Below, piece after piece: positions 16,251-25,049 of a DNA stretch of 64,000 bases; position 1 is the first letter of the stretch, and every line of letters begins with the position of its first letter. This stretch comes from Streptomyces shenzhenensis (lineage in GTDB: Bacteria > Actinomycetota > Actinomycetes > Streptomycetales > Streptomycetaceae), in the NCBI RefSeq assembly GCF_003688995.1, contig NZ_PENI01000021.1:62001-126000 (forward strand), written 5' to 3'. A program made the position numbers and the translations under genes. The notes below the pieces were generated by a model. The model was not told the DNA's origin and did no database searches. It worked only from the letters and a program-made list of their open reading frames with translations.

Positions 16251-17305
16251 GCGACAGGCTCGATCTGCTCGACCGCACCGCCGACGGACCGGTGGTCGAT
16301 GATGTGCACCAGCGAGGGGTCGAGGCATGCGACCCGGACGTGCCGGCCCACCACGATGCCGGAGACGTCGGTGTGTGGGCCGAGGGAGCAGACGATCCGC
16401 TCGCCGTTGACGTTGAGCAGTTCCAGCCGGTACCGGCTGCCCTGGAAGCTGAGGAGCGTCACGGGTCCCTCGAAGGCCCAGCGGCCGGCCGGGGCGTCCG
16501 CCCTGGTCAAGGAGAGATCCTCCGGGCGCACCACGGCGGTGCCCGTCACGACCGGAGACCTGCCGTCGTCACCGTGCGCCTCGATCAGATTCGCCTCGCC
16601 GAGGAAGCTGGCGACGTACGCGTCGACGGGGCGCCGGTACAGGTTCTCGGGGCGGTCGCACTGGACGAAGCGACCCTGATGCATGATCGCGACACGGTCC
16701 GACATCGTCATCGCCTCGGCCTGATCGTGTGTGACCGCGAGGGTCGTGATGCCGACCTGCTGCTGGATTCTCTTGATCTCGACCTGCATGCGCTCTCGAA
16801 GCTGTTTGTCCAGGGCCGCCATCGGCTCATCGAGGAGCAGGATTCCGGGATTGGCCGCCAGCGCCCGGGCGAGCGCCACCCGCTGACGCTGTCCGCCGGA
16901 GAGCGAGACGGGCTTGCGGTCGAACATGGAGCCCAGATCGACGAGATCGAGCATCTCCTGCGCCACCTTCTTCCGCTCCGCGGAGCCACGCCGTGCGGCG
17001 CGGAGCGGGAACGCGACGTTCTCCCCCACCGTCATGTGCGGGAACAGCGCGTAGGACTGGAAGACGACACCGACGTTGCGCTTGCGTGGCGGCCGCTTCT
17101 CGACGTTGACACCGTCGAAGAGCACGTGGCCGCTGTCCACTCCCTGGAGGCCGGCGATGACGTTGAGCAGCGTGGACTTGCCGCTTCCGCTCGCTCCCAG
17201 CAGGGTGACGAACTCACCGGGGTTCGCGTCGAGGCTGACGCCTTTGAGGATCAGGCTCTGGCCCAGCGTGACATGGACGTCCTGGATGGTGAGAGCGATG
17301 GTCAT
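16247..17305 (-). CDS. PotA-like ABC transporter ATPase (spermidine/putrescine type)
   Basis: A 352-residue ATPase with Walker A GASGSGKST, the Q-loop, signature LSGGQRQRVALARAL, Walker B ILLLDEP and the switch His in AVTHDQAEA. A C-terminal TOBE-type domain (VRPEDL onwards) is typical of the PotA/FbpC group. It energises uptake through the two permeases encoded just upstream, with ATGA overlaps on both sides. No binding protein is encoded nearby. Polyamine or small organic cation/acid uptake fits the amine-catabolic neighbours. Confidence 0.92.
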   Translation of the reverse strand: MTIALTIQDVHVTLGQSLILKGVSLDANPGEFVTLLGASGSGKSTLLNVIAGLQGVDSGHVLFDGVNVEKRPPRKRNVGVVFQSYALFPHMTVGENVAFPLRAARRGSAERKKVAQEMLDLVDLGSMFDRKPVSLSGGQRQRVALARALAANPGILLLDEPMAALDKQLRERMQVEIKRIQQQVGITTLAVTHDQAEAMTMSDRVAIMHQGRFVQCDRPENLYRRPVDAYVASFLGEANLIEAHGDDGRSPVVTGTAVVRPEDLSLTRADAPAGRWAFEGPVTLLSFQGSRYRLELLNVNGERIVCSLGPHTDVSGIVVGRHVRVACLDPSLVHIIDHRSVGGAVEQIEPVA

Positions 17306-18162
17306 GCGGTCGCTGCCTTTCGGGCGATGGCACGGGCACGGGCCGCCCGCCTGCCGGAGACCAGACTGACGAGGCCGAGCAGGACCATCACCAGCAGGGA
17401 AATGAGCGTCGACGCGGCCGTCAACTGGGGCGACAGCGCCTCCTGGGAGGCGTTCAGCATCTGCAGCGGCAAGGTCTTCACCCCGATGGGGGCGAGGAAG
17501 ACGGAGAGGACGACCTCGTCGAAGATCACCGCGAAGGCGAAGACCGCGCCGACCAGGATCTGCGGAAGGATCAGCGGCAGGTCGACGAGCAGCACGATCA
17601 TGGGCCATGGCGCGCCCAGGGTCGCCGCCGCGGGGCGCAGGGCCGGGTCGGCCTGGCTCAGGCCCGTGGACACCACGACGAAGACGTAGGGAACGGCCAG
17701 GAGAGCCTCACCGAGCACCAGCAACGTCAGGTGTTCCTGGAAGGCGCTCACCTTCAGGTTCACCGAATACATGCCGACCGCGTAGGCCACCGGCGGGATC
17801 GCCATGGGAATGATGAACAAGGTCCTCAGCCAGCTCCGTGCCGCACGTGACCTGAGGCGGCTGAGGGCCAGGGCGCCGAGTGTGCCGAAGACGACGGCAA
17901 TGAGCGTGGCGATGGCCGAGACACGGAGCGAGACCTTGAACGAATCCGTCCACTCCGGGTCGTGGAGCACGTCGCGATACCAGCTCAGGGAGAACCCTTG
18001 GGGCGGAAAGGCGACGAAGGAGGTCCTCGTCCAGCTGGTCGCGACCACGACCAGGAACGGAACGATGAACAGCAGGACACACGCGGCCAGCCCCGCCAGG
18101 AGGATGGGCAGCCGGGTCCAGCCCACTCCACGTGTGAGCGGCGGCGGGGCAGTGCGGGCCAT
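17302..18162 (-). CDS. PotC-like ABC permease
   Basis: A 286-residue inner-membrane protein with about six transmembrane segments and the EAA-type loop (AAATLGAPWPMIVLLVDLPL) that contacts the ATPase. It resembles the PotC/second permease of spermidine/putrescine-type importers. It lies 1 bp after the first permease and overlaps the ATPase gene by four bases. Confidence 0.9.
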   Translation of the reverse strand: MARTAPPPLTRGVGWTRLPILLAGLAACVLLFIVPFLVVVATSWTRTSFVAFPPQGFSLSWYRDVLHDPEWTDSFKVSLRVSAIATLIAVVFGTLGALALSRLRSRAARSWLRTLFIIPMAIPPVAYAVGMYSVNLKVSAFQEHLTLLVLGEALLAVPYVFVVVSTGLSQADPALRPAAATLGAPWPMIVLLVDLPLILPQILVGAVFAFAVIFDEVVLSVFLAPIGVKTLPLQMLNASQEALSPQLTAASTLISLLVMVLLGLVSLVSGRRAARARAIARKAATA

Positions 18163-18163
18163 C

Positions 18164-19039
18164 TCAACCCCACCTCTCGCTCACCTTGAAGAGGCGGTCG
18201 GCGATCAGATAGATCACGACCGTCCCGCCGATGAGGATGATGCTCATCGCCGCGCCGACATCGGCGCGATTGGCGTTGTTGAGCTGGGCGTTGATGACAC
18301 CCGAGAGCGTCATGTTCGACGGCCCGCCCAGCAGCAGGGGGGTGACATAGAACCCCAGCGCCATCACGAAGACCAGCACACCCGCGCTGACGAGGGCGGG
18401 CCGCAGCGCCGGCAGCACCACCGCCCGAAGCACGAGCAGCGGCCCGGCCCCGAAGATGGTGGCCGCGTCGACCTGCTCGCCGTCCAGCGAGGAGAGCGCG
18501 GCCATCACGGGCAGGACGGCGAAGGGGAGCATCACGGCGACCATCGCCGGATACATCCCCGGAGTGGTCTGGTAGAGGTTCAGTGGCTCGGAGCGGAGCT
18601 GGAGCTTGTCGAGCGCCCAGAAGAGCGCCCCTGTCGGCAGCTCCATCAGCATCCATCCGAACGTGCGGACCATGACCGAGGTCCACAGAGAGATCAGCAG
18701 GCCCGCCATCAACGTGACCTTGATCCACACCGGGCCCACCGCGATGGCCAGGGCGTAGCATGCGCCCAGGATCACGGTGACAACCGTGACCACAGCGGCC
18801 AGGATCAGAGTGCGCTCGACCGCCTTCGCGAACACATCCATGTGGACGGCCTCGGAGAATGTGTTGCCCTGGCCCGTCAGGGCCTGCTGGAACAGGGCCA
18901 CGAGCGGCACCACCAGCAGCAGCGCGAAGAAGATCAACGGCGGCCACAGCAGCCAATGCCGCTCGGCAGTGCCGAAGGTCTTGGATCCGCGGCGCCGCGC
19001 TCGAGTCGCCACGGACACGGCGGCACCCGATGTGGACAT
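18164..19039 (-). CDS. PotB-like ABC permease
   Basis: A 291-residue protein with six predicted transmembrane segments and an EAA-type loop (DAATIFGAGPLLVLRAVVLPAL). It is the first gene of the unit permease-permease-ATPase-phosphotriesterase-like-ALDH. The ATG at 19039 is chosen because the G-rich ribosome site (GGGGG) lies 6 bp upstream; a GTG two codons earlier is possible. Operator E begins 22 bp upstream. A substrate-binding subunit would be expected in this class but is absent from the whole island. Confidence 0.9.
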   Translation of the reverse strand: MSTSGAAVSVATRARRRGSKTFGTAERHWLLWPPLIFFALLLVVPLVALFQQALTGQGNTFSEAVHMDVFAKAVERTLILAAVVTVVTVILGACYALAIAVGPVWIKVTLMAGLLISLWTSVMVRTFGWMLMELPTGALFWALDKLQLRSEPLNLYQTTPGMYPAMVAVMLPFAVLPVMAALSSLDGEQVDAATIFGAGPLLVLRAVVLPALRPALVSAGVLVFVMALGFYVTPLLLGGPSNMTLSGVINAQLNNANRADVGAAMSIILIGGTVVIYLIADRLFKVSERWG

Positions 19040-19060
19040 AGACACCCCCTACGATAGATT

Positions 19061-19087
19061 GTATCCATACTATGGATTATTGGATCC
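19061..19087. promoter_or_regulatory. Paired GGATCC operator, site E
   Basis: The left core is GTATCC at 19061-19066 (one mismatch) and the right is GGATCC at 19082-19087, 21 bp apart. TATGGATTAT lies between them. The pair begins 22 bp before the ABC permease ATG and also follows the RidA stop at 19129. Confidence 0.65.
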
Positions 19088-19128
19088 GTGTCGGTTGTGA
19101 AGGTGTTTCCTACAGGTAAATCCCGGAT

Positions 19129-19638
19129 TCACTCAGCGGGGTCGCTCAAGGCCTCGATCGTCACCCAGAGCTCGACGGCATTGCGGCGGGCCAGGCTGGA
19201 CGCACCGATGAAGGCCCGCCCCGACACTCCCCGGTCCCTGCCGAAGACGTCGACATAGACGTCGTTGACGGCCTGCCCGACCAGATGGTGCTCCTCGAAC
19301 TCCGGCGTTGCCACCACGAAGCCGAGGACGGTGGCGACCGCGCCGACCTCGTCCAAGGACCCCAGCGCCAGCCGCATCAGCCCGAGCGTGTTGACGGCCG
19401 CCTGACGGGCAGCGGCGTACCCCTGCTCGACGGTCAGGGAGTCACCGAGGCGCCCCGGGTTGAAGACGTTCCCCTGGCGGTCCTCCGCGGTGATGCCGCT
19501 GAGCATCACCAGGCGACCGGTGCGATGGAACGCCTTCACCGTTCCGTACCTCCCGCCGTACGGCGGATCGGCATAGTCGGGGATCTCCAGGCCGAGGGCG
19601 CGCACCCTCGATTCGGGGCTCGTGTCCGGTGTGCTCAC
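19129..19638 (-). CDS. RidA/YjgF-YER057c-family protein
   Basis: A 169-residue RidA-superfamily protein. The central GYAAARQAAVNTLGLMRLALGSLDEV and the RNAVELWVTIEA ending match the family. The catalytic Arg of the deaminating subfamily is not certain, since the final part reads SSLARRNAVELWV. It is the last gene of a four-gene unit (GGT-like, amidohydrolase, amidase, RidA). Its GTG overlaps the amidase stop. RidA proteins deaminate reactive enamines/imines made by PLP enzymes or amine oxidases, which fits this island. Confidence 0.85.
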   Translation of the reverse strand: MSTPDTSPESRVRALGLEIPDYADPPYGGRYGTVKAFHRTGRLVMLSGITAEDRQGNVFNPGRLGDSLTVEQGYAAARQAAVNTLGLMRLALGSLDEVGAVATVLGFVVATPEFEEHHLVGQAVNDVYVDVFGRDRGVSGRAFIGASSLARRNAVELWVTIEALSDPAE

Positions 19639-21062
19639 AGCCGTGGTCTCCTCTTGGTGTGACCGAGCGCGGCCTCGATGGCGGTTCCCAGGCCGAGCAG
19701 GGCACGGTCGCCGCGGTAGCGGCCCACCACCTGGAGGCCGACGGGCAGCCCGGCCGCGGTGAAGCCGGCCGGTGTCACCAGCGCCGGGTGCTCCGTGACG
19801 GTGATCCGGTTGGCCATCCGCTGCCAGCGGAAGTACCGGTCGTAGCTGACCCCGGCCACCTCGGGGACCCACTCCAGCGCCTTGGCCGGAGGGGGCACGG
19901 GGGCCGCAGGCAGCACCAGCGCGTCGTGCTCCTCGAGAAGCCCGGCCGTACGGCGGAAGAGCTCGGTGCGCAGGCTCAGCGCTTCGGCGAGCTCGGCGGC
20001 CGTCGTGCGGCGGCCTTGCTCGACGTTGCGCAGGTAGTCCTCGCGATAACCGGTCGGGTCCAGGTCCACAGCCGCGTGCCCGCCCAGATAGAACTCGAAC
20101 ATCTCGATCGCCTCCCAGGCCGCGTCGGCCCGGGAGAAGTCGGGCTCGGCAGCCACGATCGTGGCTCCGGCCGCTTCGAGAGCAGTCCGCGCCGCGGCAT
20201 GCACGGCTCTCACCTCGGGGTCGACCTCGAGACCGCCGGCGTCATTGCTCCAGGCCAGCCTCACACCGCGCAGATCGACCTCGTCAAGACCGGCGAAGCC
20301 GGCTGGATCCTTGACCCAGCACTGCGGCCATCCGCTGTCGATGCCGCTGATCGCGGAGAGCAGCAAGCCGGCGTCGGACGAGCTGCGCGCCATCGGACCG
20401 AGCACGCCGTGCGGGCTCCAGCCGTCCCCTCGCCGGCCGGTGGGCACCGTGCCGGGAGTCGGACGCAGCCCGACGACGTTGCAGAAGGCCGCGGGATACC
20501 GGAGGCTCCCGCCCGAGTCCGACCCGTCGGCGATCGGCAGCATCCCCGCTGCGAGTGCCGCTGCCGCTCCCCCGCTGCTTCCGCCTGCGTGGCGCTGCTC
20601 GTCCCAGGGCGTGACCGTGGTCCCGAACACGGGGTTGAAGGTGAGCGTACCCAGGCCGTGCTCGGGCGTGTTCGTCTTGCCGATGATGACGGCGCCCGAG
20701 CGGCGCAGCCGTGCTGCCAGCACGCAGTCGGCGGTGGCGGGTTCGGCGGAGCGGTGGGCCGCGGATCCGTGGGTGGTGGGAAAGCCGCGTACGTCCATCA
20801 GGTCCTTGACCGCCGTGGGCAGACCATGCAACGGACCGAGGTCGTCGCCACGGGCGACCGCCTCATCCGCCTCGTCGGCGAGGGCGAGGGCCGAGGAGGC
20901 GGGCAGCTGCGAGACGACCGCGTTGATACGCCCGTTGACCTCCTCGATCCTGTCCAGGTGCGCCTGCATGACCTCCCGTGCCGAGAGGTCCCTCCGTGCG
21001 ATCGCGGCTGCGAGGTCGCGCGCGCTCCACCAGTGCAGCCGCTCGTCGGCCGAGGTGCTCAT
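19635..21062 (-). CDS. Amidase-signature family hydrolase
   Basis: A 475-residue amidase-signature enzyme with the Ser-cisSer-Lys triad: Lys86 (LPTAVKDLMD), cis-Ser162 in GGSSGGAAAA, and nucleophile Ser186 in DGSDSGGSLRYPA. It hydrolyses a carboxamide to acid plus ammonia or amine. The start ATG overlaps the amidohydrolase stop (ATGA) and its own stop overlaps RidA, so three genes are coupled. The substrate is unknown; an amide intermediate of the island is likely. Confidence 0.92.
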   Translation of the reverse strand: MSTSADERLHWWSARDLAAAIARRDLSAREVMQAHLDRIEEVNGRINAVVSQLPASSALALADEADEAVARGDDLGPLHGLPTAVKDLMDVRGFPTTHGSAAHRSAEPATADCVLAARLRRSGAVIIGKTNTPEHGLGTLTFNPVFGTTVTPWDEQRHAGGSSGGAAAALAAGMLPIADGSDSGGSLRYPAAFCNVVGLRPTPGTVPTGRRGDGWSPHGVLGPMARSSSDAGLLLSAISGIDSGWPQCWVKDPAGFAGLDEVDLRGVRLAWSNDAGGLEVDPEVRAVHAAARTALEAAGATIVAAEPDFSRADAAWEAIEMFEFYLGGHAAVDLDPTGYREDYLRNVEQGRRTTAAELAEALSLRTELFRRTAGLLEEHDALVLPAAPVPPPAKALEWVPEVAGVSYDRYFRWQRMANRITVTEHPALVTPAGFTAAGLPVGLQVVGRYRGDRALLGLGTAIEAALGHTKRRPRL

Positions 21063-22438
21063 CGCGTCACCTCGTGCACGGTGCGCCCGCCGACCACCGT
21101 GCGGAGCACCCGGAGATCCAGCAGCTCATCGGGCATGAGCGTCACCGGATCGCGATCGAAGGCCACCCAGTCGGCCAGCTTGCCCGGGCTGAGCATTCCG
21201 CGGCGGTCCCCGGAGAAGGCGACCACCGCGGCGGTGGAGGTGTACGCCCGCAGAGCCTCCTCGATCGTGATGGCCTCCGAGAGGTCGAGCGGCTCCTCCC
21301 GGCCCCACACCCGGCGGGTCACCGCGGACCAGATCAACTCCCTCGGGTCGAACGGGAAGAACGGCCCGTCCGAGCCGAGCGCGAGGGCCACACCGGCGTC
21401 CAGCCAGGAACGCAGCGGGTTCATGGTCAGGGCCGTGTCACCGAGCCGGTCCACCAGACCCGCGGCATTGCGCAGCGGGATCGACGGCTGAGCGGCGATG
21501 ACGACACCGAGTCGGGCCGCCTTCTCCATCGACTCCTGCTCCGTCTCCAGATAGCCGTGGATGATCTGCCACTGTCGCCCGGCGATCGACTGCTTCGCGT
21601 CGGCCTTCTCGAAGGCATCGAGGGCTCCTGCGATGCCGGCGCCCCCGACGGCGTGGACGCCCACCGACCAGCCGCTGGTGGCACAGTGGTCGACCAGCTT
21701 CTGGAACTCCTCGGTGCGGATGCGCTGGTGGCCGACCGAGCCGTTGTGCGGCCACGGCGTACGGCGCAGCGCCTCTCCCTTCATCGCCTCGCCGTCGAAG
21801 TACACCTTGATGCCACCGATGCGCAGAAGGTCGTCCCCGAAGCCTGTCGAGAGGCCCACGCCCTCGAGACGTTCGATGGCGGCGTCGACCTCAGGTGTGT
21901 CCCGGTCGCCGACGTCCGGGTACGGCATCGCGACGACACGCATGGTCATCTCGCCGCGGCGCCACGACTCCTGATAGCCGCTGAGCTCGTCCTCGGTGGC
22001 AGCCGGGTCGATGATCCCGGTGAAGCCGAGCTGGTGCATGAGTGGCTGGACGAGGCGCATCGCCGCGGCGCGGTCCTCCAGCGTCGGGGGCTGCTCGCCC
22101 CAGCCGGCCTCGAAGCCCTTCTCCTTCATCGTGGCCGTGACCAGACCGAGGTCATGGGTGCCGTCGCCGAGATCGTGGAGGATCTTCAACCCGCCGCGCT
22201 GCATGTGCAGATGGGTGTCGATGAGGCCGGGCATGACGGTCGTGTCGGCGAGATCCAGCACAGCGACTTCTCCGGGGCAGGCCGCGGCCACCTCCTCCCG
22301 TGAGCCCACAGCGATGATCCGGTCCCCGACGATCGCCATCGCCTCGGCGTGCGGGCGCTCGGGGTCCATCGTCCGCAGCTGTCCGATGACGACGGTGGCG
22401 GCTCGATCCGGCACATCGTCGGGAGCGGTCAGGCGCAT
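21059..22438 (-). CDS. Amidohydrolase, YtcJ-like (amidohydrolase_3)
   Basis: A 459-residue metal-dependent amidohydrolase. The N-terminal beta-sandwich is followed by the HxH motif (LIDTHLHMQRGG), a barrel His region (IHGYLETEQE) and the metal Asp region (LGSDGPFFPFDP). The long form with this layout matches YtcJ-type proteins acting on N-acyl or cyclic amide compounds. The ATG at 22438 has AGGAGG 6 bp upstream. It lies 27 bp after the second GGT-like gene and overlaps the amidase gene. Confidence 0.88.
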   Translation of the reverse strand: MRLTAPDDVPDRAATVVIGQLRTMDPERPHAEAMAIVGDRIIAVGSREEVAAACPGEVAVLDLADTTVMPGLIDTHLHMQRGGLKILHDLGDGTHDLGLVTATMKEKGFEAGWGEQPPTLEDRAAAMRLVQPLMHQLGFTGIIDPAATEDELSGYQESWRRGEMTMRVVAMPYPDVGDRDTPEVDAAIERLEGVGLSTGFGDDLLRIGGIKVYFDGEAMKGEALRRTPWPHNGSVGHQRIRTEEFQKLVDHCATSGWSVGVHAVGGAGIAGALDAFEKADAKQSIAGRQWQIIHGYLETEQESMEKAARLGVVIAAQPSIPLRNAAGLVDRLGDTALTMNPLRSWLDAGVALALGSDGPFFPFDPRELIWSAVTRRVWGREEPLDLSEAITIEEALRAYTSTAAVVAFSGDRRGMLSPGKLADWVAFDRDPVTLMPDELLDLRVLRTVVGGRTVHEVTR

Positions 22439-22465
22439 GTGTCCTCCTGTGCAGATGGTTTCGGG

Positions 22466-24184
22466 TCACGACACATAGGCGGCGGCGGGCTGACGGGGGT
22501 CGGCCGCGGACTCGAGAAAGCCGGTCCGGTTGTCGCGGAAGATCGCCTCGACCGCGGCCGCGTCGCGGGTGAAGGCCGGCCAGGAGCGGACGTCGTGGCC
22601 CTTGGCTCGCAGGGCGTCCAGCGTCCCGGGCGCGAAGCGGTCCTCGAGGAAGAGGCGGGAAGGCAGATAGTCGAAAGGGGCGAACGAGTTCGGGAAGCTC
22701 CAGGTGGAGAAGCGGGGCGCGTTGACCGCCTCCTGCAGCGGCATCCCGAAGTGGAATGCGTTGAGGAAGACCTGAAGCATCGCCTGGACCTGCATGTCGC
22801 CGCCCGGGCACCCGAAGGGCAGCACCGATCCGTCCGCGCGGACCGCGATGGCCGGGTTCGGAGTGAGACGTGGCCGCTTCCCCGGTGCCACCCCTGAGGG
22901 GTGACGCGGGTCCGGTCGGGACTGCATGCCTCGCAGCGAGGGCACGAAGCCGGTGCCGGGGATGACAGGGGACGACGACGCACCGTCCGACGGCGTGGCG
23001 GAGAAGGCGTTACCCCATCGGTCCACGACGCAGACGTACGAGGTGGCCCCCTCACCGACCACGGGCAACTGGTCGTAGTCCTTCGGCTCGGGAAGCGGCT
23101 GTGTCTCACCGAAGAGGATGTCGGGAAGGCCGGGGTGGGCGTGATCGGGATCGATCAGCGCCGCGCGCGCCGCGCCATGAGCCGCCGACACCAGCCGCTC
23201 CACATCGACGTCGACGAAGGCCGGGTCGCCGTAGAGGTGTTCGCGATCGCTGAAGACACCTTTCAGAGCCTCGACGACGATGTGGATGTAGTCAGGAGAG
23301 TTGTGCGCGAGGCCCTCGATGCCGTAGGCCTCCAGGATCTGGAGCGCCTGGGCGAGGCTTGGGCCCTGGCACCACGGGCCGCAGGTGAGGATGTCGACAT
23401 CACGCCACTTCGTGGTGATCACGGGCTCGTGACGGCAGCGGAAGCCGGCCAGGTCCTCGGCGGTCAGATAGCCGCCGTTCTCCTCGTGGTAGCGCACCAT
23501 CTCGCGGGCCAGTTCGCCCTCGTAGAAGACCGCCCGTGCGGCCTCCAGCCCATCGACCCGGCTACCGGTGGTGCGCGCCTCCGCGTCGGCCATGAGCTGG
23601 ATGCTGCGCGCGAGGTCGGTCTGGACGAATCGCTCGCCCACCGCGGGCGGGCGGCCTCCGGGCAGGTAGATGGCCTCGTTGGCCGGCCACTTCCGATAGC
23701 CCGCCTGCCGCGCGGTGATGCCCTCGACCAGCAGCGGGAACGCCGCGAACCCGTCACGCGCCAGTCGGATCGCGGCCTCGGCCACCTCGCCGAAGGTCAT
23801 CGTGCCGTGGTCCCGCAAGGCACTGATCCAGGCGTCGGGGGCAGCGGGCACGACCGTGCGGAGCAGTCCGGACGGGATGGTCCCGTTGTGGTCGGTCATG
23901 AAGAGATCGGCCGGAATGCCGGCGGGCCAGACGCCCAGGCCGTCGATGCTGATCGCGGTGCCGTCCGCCAGTCGGATCATGATCGGGGCCACGCCGGCGA
24001 AGTTGACTTCGTCCGCGTGGAGGACCGCCAACGCCATACCGGCACAGCACCCCGCGTCGATGGCATTGCCGCCGGCCTCGAGGATGGCGTGCGCCGCCGA
24101 GGAGGCGAGGTAGTGCCCCGAGGAGACGGCGTGGCGGGTGCCGAACACGCTCGGACGGGGGACGTTCCAGGACGGGGTGCTCAT
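22466..24184 (-). CDS. Gamma-glutamyltransferase-family Ntn hydrolase (second copy)
   Basis: A 572-residue GGT-family protein. Catalytic Thr381 opens TSYVCVVDRWGNAFSATPSD, which matches the Thr-Ser/Thr-x-x-Ser/Cys-Val-Val-Asp processing site. The C-terminal half shows PGKRPRLTPNPAIAV and PGGDMQVQAMLQV, both family hallmarks. No signal peptide is seen. It is longer and divergent from the copy at 9677-11203, so it is not a recent duplicate. The ATG at 24184 follows GAGAGGAA. Its original promoter probably lies beyond the broken genes at 24.2-24.9 kb, where operator F survives. Confidence 0.9.
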   Translation of the reverse strand: MSTPSWNVPRPSVFGTRHAVSSGHYLASSAAHAILEAGGNAIDAGCCAGMALAVLHADEVNFAGVAPIMIRLADGTAISIDGLGVWPAGIPADLFMTDHNGTIPSGLLRTVVPAAPDAWISALRDHGTMTFGEVAEAAIRLARDGFAAFPLLVEGITARQAGYRKWPANEAIYLPGGRPPAVGERFVQTDLARSIQLMADAEARTTGSRVDGLEAARAVFYEGELAREMVRYHEENGGYLTAEDLAGFRCRHEPVITTKWRDVDILTCGPWCQGPSLAQALQILEAYGIEGLAHNSPDYIHIVVEALKGVFSDREHLYGDPAFVDVDVERLVSAAHGAARAALIDPDHAHPGLPDILFGETQPLPEPKDYDQLPVVGEGATSYVCVVDRWGNAFSATPSDGASSSPVIPGTGFVPSLRGMQSRPDPRHPSGVAPGKRPRLTPNPAIAVRADGSVLPFGCPGGDMQVQAMLQVFLNAFHFGMPLQEAVNAPRFSTWSFPNSFAPFDYLPSRLFLEDRFAPGTLDALRAKGHDVRSWPAFTRDAAAVEAIFRDNRTGFLESAADPRQPAAAYVS

Positions 24185-24200
24185 GGATTCCTCTCTCGTG

Positions 24201-24794
24201 GCTCGCTCAGGATCCGGGACTGCGGCGCCGCAGGGCCAGGTCGGTCAGCCCCGGAGCGTCGTAGTCGACATCGGCCGGGTTGAAGGTTGTTCCCGGAGGG
24301 ACGATCTCGTCGATCCGATCGAGCACATCGGTGCTCAGCGAGACCTCGGCCGCGCCGAGCCGGCTCTCCAGATGCTCCATCGCTCCGGGAAGCGTCCGGC
24401 CCTGCTGGAGTCCGTCGCCGATCCGCCGCTGTGCCGGCCGGACAGCCACCCGCCGGCCGGCGGACTCCAGATCAGCACGCCCATGCCATAGGAGCGACAC
24501 AGCGGCAGCACCTCGGTCTCGGCTGCTCGGGTGAGCAACGAGTAGGGCGGCTGCTCGCATCTCACCCGCTCGCGTCCGCGTCGCTCGGCCGGCCACTGCC
24601 CCTCGACGATCGCCGTACGCGGGGAAGGTCGATGTGCCGATCGCGCGGATCTTGCCGGTGCGTACCAGGTCGGTGAGCGCGCCCAGCGTCTGGTCGAAGT
24701 CGGTGTCCGGATCGGGCCGGTGTACGTGGTCGGCGTCGATCCAGTCCGTGCCGGCGCCGATGCCGGCGGAACCAGCGGACCGGGGGCGCTGTGC
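24201..24794 (-). pseudogene. Broken aldo/keto reductase
   Basis: Aldo/keto-reductase segments appear in order but in different frames: HRPDPDTDFDQTLGALTDL and VRTGKIRAIGTSTFPAY, then EQPPYSLLTRAAETEVLPLC with YGMGVLIWSPPAGGWLSG, then LGAAEVSLSTDVLDRIDEIV with PPGTTFNPADVD at the C-terminus. At least two frameshifts separate them and the N-terminal third, including the catalytic Tyr region, is missing. It sits 16 bp upstream of the second GGT-like gene and is fused at its 5' side to a flavoprotein fragment. Confidence 0.8.
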
Positions 24795-24880
24795 GGGGCT
24801 CGCACGAGCCGATCGGCTACGACGGCACCCACGGGCCCTGCCCCGACGATCAGCACGTCAGCGCCTCCGAGATCACCCAT
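24790..24880 (-). pseudogene. N-terminal fragment of a GMC/FAD oxidoreductase
   Basis: A good ATG at 24880 with GGAGGG upstream begins a Rossmann FAD motif (ADVLIVGAGPVGAVVADRL), after which the frame passes directly into aldo/keto-reductase sequence. Only about 30 residues remain. Operator F lies 15 bp upstream, so this was once the regulated first gene of the unit now headed by the GGT-like gene. Confidence 0.65.
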
Positions 24881-24894
24881 GCCACCCTCCGGTT

Positions 24895-24921
24895 GGATCC
24901 ACAACGGACACTACTGGATCC
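24895..24921. promoter_or_regulatory. Paired GGATCC operator, site F
   Basis: Cores at 24895-24900 (in TTGGATCCACA) and 24916-24921 (in CTGGATCCCAT), 21 bp apart. It lies 15 bp before the start codon of the flavoprotein fragment, the same geometry as sites A, C and E. It may still drive the unit GGT-amidohydrolase-amidase-RidA. Confidence 0.7.
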
Positions 24922-25049
24922 CATCACTAATGTCACCGACTCATTCGCCGAGCTTTCGGATGCCGCGATCGGGGGCTCCGGCGGCCGTGACGTCAACGGG
25001 GGCGGAGAGCTTCGCGATGATCGAGGAGGGGCCGACTCGCTCGGCGCGG

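Noticed and set aside
18982..20309. GGATCC hexamers inside the permease and amidase genes
   Set aside because: Single cores in coding sequence without a partner.
1265..24921. GGATCC repeats as BamHI cloning or cassette artefacts
   Set aside because: Flanks beyond the hexamer are also similar, spacing is exactly 21 bp, and sites sit upstream of genes rather than at sequence junctions.
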